In this document: piece after piece, positions 51,246 to 59,307 of the stretch
Position numbering within the stretch: the stretch's first letter is position 1
How the letters are laid out: each line of letters starts with the position of its first letter
Made by a program: the position numbers and the translations under genes
Assembly: GCA_021733665.1 (NCBI GenBank)
Contig: JAHREI010000005.1
Span: forward strand, 186,001 to 250,000
From: Bacillus subtilis
GTDB lineage: Bacteria > Pseudomonadota > Alphaproteobacteria > Rhizobiales > Rhizobiaceae
Direction of reading: 5' to 3'
DNA: 64,000 nt
Notes under the pieces: model-generated
The model's database searches: none
What the model was told of the DNA's origin: nothing
What the model saw: the letters and a program-made list of their open reading frames with translations, nothing else

Positions 51246-52583
51246 TTATGCAGACTGGAATGTAAGTATCGCCTCAAAACCATCTGTTCGTCCTGTAGCC
51301 GGTGACAGGAACTGTAAGTGCGCATGCATCTGCCCGGCAATTTCAATGGCAATCGGCATACCTAAGCCGGAGCCTGGTGCTGTCGTTGTTCCTCTGCCAA
51401 ATCGCTTCTGCGCATTAGCAAGCTCTTCAGACGACAAGCTCTTACCCCCATTGATAATATGAATGGTACTGTCCTTATCAACGCGGATCAGCACAGGTTC
51501 GTTCTGCTTGCCATGCAGCAGAGCATTTTCAATCAGGTTGCGGATGACGATGGCAAAGGCGTCTTCATTCACGGACTTGACAAGACGTGCTTCAGTGCTG
51601 CGCTCATAGATAATCCGCGTATCATTTTGCATATTGCGTTGATATTCGCTGACCAGAATATCAAGCACATTCAGCAAATTAGCCGGTTTATCGGCCAGTG
51701 CAATATTGGCTTCGGCGCGTGCCAGCTGCATCAATTTTTCAACCAGCCTTTTCAGCTTTTGCAGTGATGCTTCAATCTGCTCGACACGTGCTTGGCCCGA
51801 CGCGGTTTTCACTTCGCTCATCAGCAATTGTGTGTGCGCCAGCGCACCGGCAATCGGGGTGCGCAATTCATGGGCACTATTGGCTGTGAAAGCACGCTCC
51901 GCTTCAAGAGCGGATTGTACGCGCCCCATCAGAATATTCACGGAATGGACAATCGGCTGTAACTCAATAGCCTGTCCATCGGTTCGGATCGGGGTCAGAT
52001 CGCCGCTGTCTTTTCCGGCGATTGCCTGACGCAGATCACCGATAGAGCTAACTGAACGCCGCGCCACAAGACGGATAATATAGAGGCTGAGCGGTACCAG
52101 CACGAGGATTGGCAGCAAAAGCGCGAGTGCCCCTTCATTGATGGCCTCGCGCCGGTTTTTCATCTGATCTGCAACCTGAACGAAGATTGTATTATCAGCT
52201 GCGGCAACCGTATAATAACGCGCATTATCATCTTCCCAGAAACCTTCAGCCAGAGGAGCGGGAAAAGGGCCTTTGATAATGTCAGAGGAATGAACCAGTA
52301 TTTTGCCATTCGCATCACGCGCCTGATAGGTCAGGTATTGACGGGAGGAGGCTTGCGCACTGTTTTCCAGCGATAAAACCTCATCGGAATGGTCACCATG
52401 CTGAATATCATCGACGATAAGCGGCGCTAATCGCTCCGTTGTTTCCTGCAGAGCGCTGTCGAAAATTTCGGCAAATTCGTCCTTCATCACCAGTATGCCG
52501 CCGACTGCGGCAACAATCCAGAAAGACACCACCGCAGCGGTGACCGAAAACATGAGGCGTCCGATCAGGCTGGGAGACTTCAT
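51246..52583 (-). CDS. Sensor histidine kinase, QseC/PmrB-like
   Basis: A 445-residue membrane histidine kinase. Two membrane segments (about residues 12-32 and 165-185) flank a periplasmic sensing region. The H-box is AHELRTPIAGALAHTQ and the N-box NLIENALLHG, with G-box GSGLGMPIAIEIA. The ATG overlaps the TGA of the response regulator gene, so translation is coupled. Neighbouring eptA strongly suggests that this system controls lipid A modification in response to cationic peptides or metal, as PmrAB does; that is inference. Confidence 0.9.
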   Translation of the reverse strand: MKSPSLIGRLMFSVTAAVVSFWIVAAVGGILVMKDEFAEIFDSALQETTERLAPLIVDDIQHGDHSDEVLSLENSAQASSRQYLTYQARDANGKILVHSSDIIKGPFPAPLAEGFWEDDNARYYTVAAADNTIFVQVADQMKNRREAINEGALALLLPILVLVPLSLYIIRLVARRSVSSIGDLRQAIAGKDSGDLTPIRTDGQAIELQPIVHSVNILMGRVQSALEAERAFTANSAHELRTPIAGALAHTQLLMSEVKTASGQARVEQIEASLQKLKRLVEKLMQLARAEANIALADKPANLLNVLDILVSEYQRNMQNDTRIIYERSTEARLVKSVNEDAFAIVIRNLIENALLHGKQNEPVLIRVDKDSTIHIINGGKSLSSEELANAQKRFGRGTTTAPGSGLGMPIAIEIAGQMHAHLQFLSPATGRTDGFEAILTFQSA

Positions 52584-53242
52584 ATTTTGTCCTCGATTTT
52601 ATAGCCGACACCACGCACTGTGCTGATGCGGTTAGGTCCGAGTTTCTTACGCAAACGGCTGATATAGACTTCGACGGTATTGCTCTCAATTTCCGAGCCG
52701 AAAGCATAAAGCGCTTCTTCAATCTGGGTTTTGGAAACAATTGCGCCGGAGCGGTGCAGCAGGCATTCCAACACTGCCCATTCACGGCCTGACAGAATGA
52801 TTTCACCCTGCGGCGACAGGATATTGCGCTCTGTGATTTTGATCTCGAGATCACCGACATGCAGCACGGATGCACTATTGCCGCCATAACGGCGCGATAC
52901 CGCCAGCATACGTGCGGTTAATTCATCCAGATTGAAAGGCTTGACCAGATAATCGTCAGCGCCGGCATTCAGCCCTTCTATCCGGTCTGATATCTGATCA
53001 TGCGCAGTGAGGATAATAACCGGCACCGGATTCTTGGCGAGACGCAGCTTTGCGAGAATATCAAGGCCGCTGCCATCCGGCAGGCGCAGATCGAGCAGGA
53101 TTAGGCCATAGCTGACGCTTGTGGCAGCCAGTGTCGCATCTTCTGCTGTTTGCATCCAGTCCACAGCATGACCGCTGGCCAGAACATGGTCACGTACAGC
53201 CTGACCAAGTGTGTCATCGTCTTCGACAATCAGAACTCTCAC
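52580..53242 (-). CDS. OmpR/PhoB-type response regulator, QseB/PmrA-like
   Basis: A 220-residue two-domain regulator. I use a GTG at 53242 (VRVLIVEDDDTLG), with GGAGA upstream; an ATG at 53290 would add sixteen residues. The receiver has the acidic pair EDD, the phospho-acceptor Asp in LILLDLRLPDGSG and the Lys of VKPFN. The C-terminal winged helix contains LSGREWAVLECLLHRSGAIVSK and ends VRGVGYKIED. It forms a pair with the kinase at 51246 and lies just upstream of the eptA-like gene. Confidence 0.92.
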   Translation of the reverse strand: MRVLIVEDDDTLGQAVRDHVLASGHAVDWMQTAEDATLAATSVSYGLILLDLRLPDGSGLDILAKLRLAKNPVPVIILTAHDQISDRIEGLNAGADDYLVKPFNLDELTARMLAVSRRYGGNSASVLHVGDLEIKITERNILSPQGEIILSGREWAVLECLLHRSGAIVSKTQIEEALYAFGSEIESNTVEVYISRLRKKLGPNRISTVRGVGYKIEDKI

Positions 53243-53319
53243 GCAATAGTCTCCGGCAAACAGCCTTGATGATGAATTGTCTGCGGACAATTCATCACCT
53301 TATTATATGTTTCAAGTCT

Positions 53320-54987
53320 TTATTTGGCGGTCTGCGGTTCGAACTTTTGCGCGAGCACCGGATCTGTTGTCCTCAAACGGCAGGATGCAAGCGTATCCAG
53401 AACCGGCAGATAAACCTGCGTTTTAACCTGCATCAGACCAAGGACTGTATGAAACAGTTTGTCGTGCGACTGCGGTTGAGGTGCTTCTTTGGCGAGGCAG
53501 TTCTGATTGATCGTGGTTTTGGCATCTTTTCCGAGCCACAAGACATAAGGGATCTGGGTTTGCTGTGATGGCGCTACAAAATAAGGCGCACCATGAAGAT
53601 ACAAACCAAACTCACCAACGGATTCACCGTGATCGGACATATAGATCAATGATGTATCGAGCGTATCCTGCTTCTCTTTGAGTTTATTGATCACTGATGA
53701 AACGATATGATCCGTATAAGCGATCGAATTATTATAGGCGTTTAGAATTTCCTCACGGCTGCATTTTGAAAATTCCGCGCTTTGGCAATCCGGTGTGAAG
53801 CGACGATATTCTTCAGGATAGCGCAGGTAATAAGCAGGGCCATGGCTGCCAAGCTGATGCAGAACCAGAACGGTGTCTTGTTTGACCGTTGGCATCCATG
53901 CGTCGAGCTTATCCAGAAAAATGCCGTCCAGACATTCACCGTTTTTGCAATATTTCGGATTGTCTGAACCGGACAGCGTTTCACTGGTCACGCGGTCGGC
54001 AATACCTTTGTCTCCGGTATTATTATCCCACCATTCTACGCGTACACCGGCATGTTTGAGCACATCGAGCAGGTTTTCTGTCGCCAAGCCTTTTTCATGG
54101 CTGTAATCGTCACGTGTATAGACAGAAAACATGCATGGCAGGGATACGGCAGTAATCGTCCCGCAACTGCTGGTATCAGAGAAATAGGTAATGTCCTGGC
54201 TAGCAAGTTCAGGGTTGGTATTCTTCTTATAACCTCCGAGAGAAAAGCTCTCCGCACGCGCAGTTTCACCGGCAATAATAATAGTGAGCCTTGGTTTTCT
54301 TGTGCCAGTGGTATTGGATGCGATTTTCGCATCGGTTCCGATAGGCTCAACGATAATATTCTGGTTTTTGCTTGAGCGAATGCCGAGTTTCACAGCATTG
54401 CCGATCGGCATCACCGGATTAACCGTTGCAATCCATTCCCGATGCTCACGCCCCAATGAGGTGAACGTGCTGGCATTGAGCATAAAAATTGCAACCGCGA
54501 TGGTCAGCGCAGGAAAAATATAAGCCGAGTTTTGCTTAACTTTTTTCCAAAATGTGCGGTGCTCAATCTTTACCCATATAATCAGCAGAGAAGGTAAAAC
54601 ACCATACAGCAAGACATGACGGATAAAGCCGAAGCTGATGAGATGTCCGGCTTCGGCATTGGTGGTGTCGATAGCGCTTTGCAGCATTTCTACGTCAATA
54701 ATGGTGCCGAATTTATCGACAAACCATGATGCGGTCGCTGAAATCATAATCAGCAGGATGAACAGCGGCTTGGTTGCATATTTCACCGAAATGGTGATGC
54801 AAAGTGCTGCCAGCAGACAGAAAAGCCCCGCAACAAGTGCCAGCAGGGCGCCTGTCGGTAATAACTCCTGCGAACGCTGCCAGAAAGTCGCATTATTCAC
54901 TGCGGTAAGATAACCGGCAACGATAATGCTTAAGGTGACGCTCTCAATATGCGGGCGGCGCAAATCTGCCGGAATTTTTAATGCCAT
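53320..54987 (-). CDS. eptA: Lipid A phosphoethanolamine transferase, EptA-like
   Basis: A 555-residue inner-membrane enzyme that adds phosphoethanolamine to lipid A phosphates, reducing the negative surface charge and polymyxin binding. Five N-terminal membrane segments precede the periplasmic sulfatase-fold domain. The nucleophile is the Thr of AGETARAESFSLGGY; the zinc site is completed by MSDHGES, LYLHGAPY and upstream motifs, with DTSSCGTITAVSLPCMFS and HQLGSHGPAYY typical of EptA/MCR. It lies upstream of the QseB/QseC-like pair on the same strand, so an operon eptA-regulator-kinase is likely. The assignment is strong. Confidence 0.93.
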   Translation of the reverse strand: MALKIPADLRRPHIESVTLSIIVAGYLTAVNNATFWQRSQELLPTGALLALVAGLFCLLAALCITISVKYATKPLFILLIMISATASWFVDKFGTIIDVEMLQSAIDTTNAEAGHLISFGFIRHVLLYGVLPSLLIIWVKIEHRTFWKKVKQNSAYIFPALTIAVAIFMLNASTFTSLGREHREWIATVNPVMPIGNAVKLGIRSSKNQNIIVEPIGTDAKIASNTTGTRKPRLTIIIAGETARAESFSLGGYKKNTNPELASQDITYFSDTSSCGTITAVSLPCMFSVYTRDDYSHEKGLATENLLDVLKHAGVRVEWWDNNTGDKGIADRVTSETLSGSDNPKYCKNGECLDGIFLDKLDAWMPTVKQDTVLVLHQLGSHGPAYYLRYPEEYRRFTPDCQSAEFSKCSREEILNAYNNSIAYTDHIVSSVINKLKEKQDTLDTSLIYMSDHGESVGEFGLYLHGAPYFVAPSQQTQIPYVLWLGKDAKTTINQNCLAKEAPQPQSHDKLFHTVLGLMQVKTQVYLPVLDTLASCRLRTTDPVLAQKFEPQTAK

Positions 54988-55232
54988 GACTCATCGTCCT
55001 TGAAATGCTTCTTCTTTGGACTGCACGAGTGAACGGTTTTGCTGACACCAACCTGAATGGACATGATGGATCAGGAAAAAGGTGCGCAGGAAAAGCCTGT
55101 AAGCGAGGCATGCTGTTGTTTTGATTGAAATATAATTAGAATATAAGTTGTTGTATTATCTGTTCTATTTTACAATTGCATTGATTGTCGGGGGAGAGTC
55201 GATAATCAAAGTAAAGTGGAGGAGTTATAATT

Positions 55233-56831
55233 ATGATCTCAAGACGTCATTTTCTGGCGGGTGCTGCTACTATACCATTTTTGTCCTATGCGAATATTTT
55301 ACCTGCTTTTGCAGCGGGTCGTCAGGACATTTTAGTTGTTGCTCAAACGCTCGATAATATTAGCAGTCTTGACCCTCATGAGAGTTTTGAATCTGTGGGT
55401 AGTGAGCTGTGTAACAATCTTTATCAGCGGCTTGTACGTCCGAATTATGAGAATCCTGAGAAAATTGACGGTGCTGTTGCCGCATCCTGGGAAGGTGATG
55501 CGGAAGGGAAGAACTTCACCTTCAAAATCAATGCAGAAGCGAAATTTTCAAGCGGCAATAAAATTACCGCTGAAGATGTGGCATTTTCGATTCAGCGCCT
55601 GATTAAACTTAATAAGGGACCTGCTTTCATTATCGGTCAGTTCGGGCTGACACCGGACAATGTGGAAGCCAGTGTTCAGGCACCGGATGATGAAACGGTA
55701 ACAATCAGTCTGGACAATCCGACCTCGCTGGCCTTTTTGCTCTATTGCATCTCGGCTTCTTCTGCGTCGATTGTGGAGAAGAAGGTTGTATTGGAGAATG
55801 CGACCGGTGATGACATGGGGAATGCTTGGTTGCAGAAGAACAGCGCAGGCTCCGGTGAATGGGTTCTGGCATCATGGAAGCCGAGCGAGAGTGTGACACT
55901 CACTGTTAATCCGCATGGCGCTTATAAAGGTAATGTAAAGCGCATTATACTACGTCATATTGCCGATCCGGCGTCACAATTGCTGATGTTGCGCAAGGGT
56001 GATGTTGATATTGCACGAAATTTTACCACGGAGCAGCTGAGTGCAATTGATGGCGACGAGGCTTTTGTGCTCGTGCGTAAGCCGTCTGCTAGTATCAATC
56101 TGATGTCGCTGAACCAAAGAATTGAAAATCTGCAAAACCCGAAAGTCTGGGAGGCGATGAAGTGGGCGATTGATTATGACGGTATTCAAAAGAATATCGT
56201 GCCTCTGACAAACAGAGTGCATCAATCAATCATTCCGCAGGGGTTTGCCGGTGCTATTGAGGATAAGCCGTATAGTCAGGACATAGAAAAGGCCAAAACG
56301 CTGTTGGCAGAAGCGGGATTGCCAAATGGTTTTACGGTTTCAATGGATCATTACTCCAATCAGCCCTGGCCGGATATTGCACAGGCTATTCAGGCAAATC
56401 TCGCCCAAATTGGTATTAAGGTCGAGTTGAAAGCCGCAGAAAACCGTCAGGTTCTGACAAAGATGCGTGCACGTGAGCATGAAATTGCACTGACATCATG
56501 GGCTTCAGATTATTTTGATCCGAACACAAATGCAGATGTCTTCTGCAATAATCCTGACAATTCCGATAATGCGACAACCAAATCATTCGCATGGCGATCA
56601 CATTATCAGAATGCTGATTTTGCGAAGAAGTCATTGGCTGCCCGCGATGAAAAAGATCCTGCAACCCGTGTTAAGCTTTATGAAGAGCTGCAGCGGGAAT
56701 TTATGCAGAACAGCCCGTTTGTTGTCATGCTGCAACCAATTGCAACAGCGGTTCTGCGTAAGGATATTTCCGGTATGCGTATCGGAAGTTTGCCGGACAG
56801 CCACTCTTATGCGGTGATTGAAAAGGCCTAG
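55233..56831 (+). CDS. ABC transporter substrate-binding protein, family 5, Tat-exported
   Basis: A 532-residue family 5 periplasmic binding protein. The N-terminus MISRRHFLAGAATIPFLSYANILPAFA is a twin-arginine signal. The core DNISSLDPHESFESVGSELCNNLYQRL, FKINAEAKFSSGNKITAEDVAFSIQRL and the end KLYEELQREFMQNSPFVVMLQP match the dipeptide/nickel group. It has no permease neighbours and is followed by a two-component system. GGAGGAG at 55218-55224 is a strong ribosome site. Peptide or amine ligand unknown. Confidence 0.9.
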   Translation: MISRRHFLAGAATIPFLSYANILPAFAAGRQDILVVAQTLDNISSLDPHESFESVGSELCNNLYQRLVRPNYENPEKIDGAVAASWEGDAEGKNFTFKINAEAKFSSGNKITAEDVAFSIQRLIKLNKGPAFIIGQFGLTPDNVEASVQAPDDETVTISLDNPTSLAFLLYCISASSASIVEKKVVLENATGDDMGNAWLQKNSAGSGEWVLASWKPSESVTLTVNPHGAYKGNVKRIILRHIADPASQLLMLRKGDVDIARNFTTEQLSAIDGDEAFVLVRKPSASINLMSLNQRIENLQNPKVWEAMKWAIDYDGIQKNIVPLTNRVHQSIIPQGFAGAIEDKPYSQDIEKAKTLLAEAGLPNGFTVSMDHYSNQPWPDIAQAIQANLAQIGIKVELKAAENRQVLTKMRAREHEIALTSWASDYFDPNTNADVFCNNPDNSDNATTKSFAWRSHYQNADFAKKSLAARDEKDPATRVKLYEELQREFMQNSPFVVMLQPIATAVLRKDISGMRIGSLPDSHSYAVIEKA

Positions 56832-56869
56832 AGCGACCTTTGTGAGCAAAATATGGCTCACGGCGCTCT
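56830..56869 (+). terminator. Long stem-loop after the Tat binding-protein gene
   Basis: AGAGCG pairs with CGCTCT around an inner TGTGAGC/GCTCACG stem, overlapping the stop codon. It is followed by a second hairpin at 56879. Confidence 0.6.
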
Positions 56870-56878
56870 GGTCTGCAA

Positions 56879-56920
56879 TTAAAGAGGCGTTATTTATAGC
56901 GCCTCTTTAACGTCTGTTTT
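56879..56920 (+). terminator. Second hairpin and terminator after the binding-protein gene
   Basis: TTAAAGAGGCG pairs with CGCCTCTTTAA around a ten-base AT-rich loop and is followed by CGTCTGTTTT. It completes a double terminator before the kinase gene's promoter region, which otherwise shows nothing else of note up to 57082. Confidence 0.65.
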
Positions 56921-57082
56921 ATTAAAAAATTTACATCTAATATAGATTGAGTTGCACGCGGCTGCACAATGTATCATGCAAGACATGCAGATTATCCGTT
57001 TGCGCCGACCTTGTGATTATGATCACCGGAATAGTACATTTCTTTGATATTTATCGTATTCAATGACAGATATGCAGGTTCA

Positions 57083-58456
57083 ATGAACATCAAACGCGCT
57101 TACACTTTGGCGATTATTGTGATGCTGGGATTTGGCCTGATGCTGGGCTATGCCTTTTATCAGTTGCTGCGTGTGGAGCGCAGTCTGGCAAGCTATGTCG
57201 GCGAGAATATGCTTTGGGCGGTCAATCAGGCAGATCGGGAAACCCGCCGTTTTAGTGATGCATTGCTGCTGGATAATGCTGATAAGGATATGGTGCTGCT
57301 ACGGTTGGAAATTCTGCAAAGCCGTATCAAATTGCTGAGTGAAGGGCCGCAGCTCGACTATTTTCAAAAGATCGGCGCTGATACACAATTGAAAAACATT
57401 GTTGAGACCGTCGGGCGTGTAGAACAGCGCTATGGAACGGGCGATAATTTTGCACTGTCAGATATTCTGTCGCTGTATCGTGAAATTCAACCTGTATTCA
57501 GTGATTTCGGCAGGATTGCTAATCTTTCAATGATTTATGAGCGGGATACGGGTGGTGCGAACCGCGACCGGCAATTGCAGATTATTTATCTAATTACGGC
57601 GGCAGTGCTTGGCCTCATGACGGTGGGTGGATTGCTGTCATGGTTGCTCATCGTCAATATTAATTCGGCTAATCGCGCTAATCAGGAGTTGCTCCGCTAT
57701 CAGGAAGAACTTGAAGCAATCGTTGAACAGCGCACTAACGCTTTGAGCGTGGCACTGAGAAATGAGAAAAAAGCCAATGAGATTTACAAGGGATTTCTGA
57801 CAACCGTATCACACCAGTTTAAAACGCCGGTGGCGATTATCGACTTGATTGCTCAACGTTTTATCCGACATCCACAAGATATTGATGAGCCTAATGTGCT
57901 TGAAGCGGCAGGCAGAATTCGTGAATCCGTGAGCCGACTGTCCCGCATAGTTGAAAGCACAATCAGCGGTGAGATTGTTGATCATGAAGGTGTGAAGTTA
58001 AACAAGTCAGACTTTGATCTGGTGGAGATGATCAGCCAGACCATTACTTACCATCAGGAAATTTATGCAGAACGTGTTGTTGACTTTGATCAGCAAGTTC
58101 AGGCATTCCCCTATCATGGTGATAAAACACTGCTTGAGCAGATCATCGTCAATCTCCTTGCTAATGCCGAGAAATATTCCCCTCAGAATACACCGGTTAT
58201 CGTTGTGGTCAGTCGTGTGGATGATGTTTTCTTGTGTCGTATTAAAGATTTTGGTGCGGGAATTCCGACGGGTGAAGCGGATATGATTTTCAGCCGGTTT
58301 TACCGTGCAAGTAATGTCGCGCACTTGTCCGGCAGTGGTCTTGGGTTGAGTTTTTCACGGCAAATTGCTGAAATGCATGGCGGTGAGCTGGATTTAGCTG
58401 CTTTTGGTGAAGGCTATACAGAGTTTGAATTGAGACTGCCGGTAACGGGAGGATAA
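57083..58456 (+). CDS. Membrane sensor histidine kinase
   Basis: A 457-residue histidine kinase starting at ATG 57083 (MNIKRAYTLAIIVMLGFGLM...). Two membrane segments (about residues 7-27 and 170-192) enclose a helical periplasmic sensor of about 140 residues. A coiled-coil linker (LRYQEELEAIVEQRTNALSV) leads to the H-box VSHQFKTPVAIIDLIAQ, the N-box NLLANAEKYS and the G-boxes DFGAGIP and GSGLGLSF. The sensor type is not recognised. It is followed after seven bases by its response regulator, and the next gene is the large autotransporter, which it may control. Confidence 0.9.
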   Translation: MNIKRAYTLAIIVMLGFGLMLGYAFYQLLRVERSLASYVGENMLWAVNQADRETRRFSDALLLDNADKDMVLLRLEILQSRIKLLSEGPQLDYFQKIGADTQLKNIVETVGRVEQRYGTGDNFALSDILSLYREIQPVFSDFGRIANLSMIYERDTGGANRDRQLQIIYLITAAVLGLMTVGGLLSWLLIVNINSANRANQELLRYQEELEAIVEQRTNALSVALRNEKKANEIYKGFLTTVSHQFKTPVAIIDLIAQRFIRHPQDIDEPNVLEAAGRIRESVSRLSRIVESTISGEIVDHEGVKLNKSDFDLVEMISQTITYHQEIYAERVVDFDQQVQAFPYHGDKTLLEQIIVNLLANAEKYSPQNTPVIVVVSRVDDVFLCRIKDFGAGIPTGEADMIFSRFYRASNVAHLSGSGLGLSFSRQIAEMHGGELDLAAFGEGYTEFELRLPVTGG

Positions 58457-58463
58457 TACAGAA

Positions 58464-59108
58464 ATGACTGATCGTTTCAGAGGAACGAATGGCCGCGCAC
58501 TGGTTATGTGTGTTGAAGATGAAAAATATATTCGTGAGGAATTGGTTCGGGAGTTGAAGCGTTCCGGGCATGATGTGCTTGAAGCAAGCGATGGTGCGGC
58601 AGCTCTGTCACTGCTGAAAAAACAAATTCCGGATTTGATCGTTTCTGACATTCTGATGCCGGAAATGAACGGATTAGAATTGCTGGAGCATGTGCGCTCT
58701 GGTTCTGCTGAATTGAGCACGATTCCGTTTTTATTTCTCTCGGCGCTTGCAGATCGAGATCGTATTCTTGCAGCATATCGGGCTGGTGTTGATGATTATC
58801 TGGTGAAGCCGGTTGATATGGGAGTTTTTCTCTCGCAGGTCGATGCTAAATTGCGACTGGTGCAGAGAATTGAAAACAGAAAGCAGAATGCAACACCGGG
58901 CGTGAATGCAAAGAAACTGTCGCCGCGGGAAATCAGTGTTTTGGTGCATCTCGTCGATGGCAAAAAAAGTTCGGATATTGCTGTAGCGCTGCAACTCTCA
59001 GACCATACGGTCAATGATTATATCAAGAGTATTTTTAAAAAACTGAATGTGCATTCAAGAGCCGAAGCTGTGAAAGAGGCAGTTAAAAATAAAATTATTG
59101 AGCCGTAA
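58464..59108 (+). CDS. LuxR-type (NarL-like) response regulator
   Basis: A 214-residue regulator. The receiver domain carries EDEKYI, the phospho-acceptor Asp in LIVSDILMPEMNG and the Lys of VKPVDM. The C-terminal LuxR helix-turn-helix reads LSPREISVLVHLVDGKKSSDIAVAL, then SDHTVNDYIKSIFKKL. It is encoded seven bases after the kinase. Candidate targets are its own operon and the downstream autotransporter gene. Confidence 0.92.
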   Translation: MTDRFRGTNGRALVMCVEDEKYIREELVRELKRSGHDVLEASDGAAALSLLKKQIPDLIVSDILMPEMNGLELLEHVRSGSAELSTIPFLFLSALADRDRILAAYRAGVDDYLVKPVDMGVFLSQVDAKLRLVQRIENRKQNATPGVNAKKLSPREISVLVHLVDGKKSSDIAVALQLSDHTVNDYIKSIFKKLNVHSRAEAVKEAVKNKIIEP

Positions 59109-59183
59109 GCATAGTGATTTATAATAAGAACATGAGCATTGTATTATATTCTTATATTAATGAAGAGAATGAAATAATTATTG

Positions 59184-59212
59184 TATAATATTATTACCCC
59201 CTAAATCAGGGG
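59184..59212 (+). promoter_or_regulatory. TATAAT box and first leader hairpin of the autotransporter gene
   Basis: TATAAT at 59184-59189 lies in an AT-rich region after the response regulator gene. No clear -35 box is seen, so an activator is likely needed. A small hairpin CCCCT/AGGGG (59198-59212) begins just where the transcript would start. Confidence 0.45.
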
Positions 59213-59245
59213 AATTGTTTCAACCAAATGATCAAATAAATTTTG

Positions 59246-59283
59246 CAGGCTGCCGAACCCGTGTTCGCGTGGCCTGTTTTTTT
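59246..59283 (+). terminator. Intrinsic terminator 24 bases before the autotransporter start codon
   Basis: CAGGC pairs with GCCTG, with an inner CGAAC/GTTCG stem, and is followed by seven T (59277-59283). It ends 24 bases before the ATG at 59308. It could close the two-component operon, but if the promoter lies upstream it would act as an attenuator of the surface protein gene. Confidence 0.75.
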
Positions 59284-59307
59284 ATTGTCTGATCTTTGGG
59301 GTGCGCG

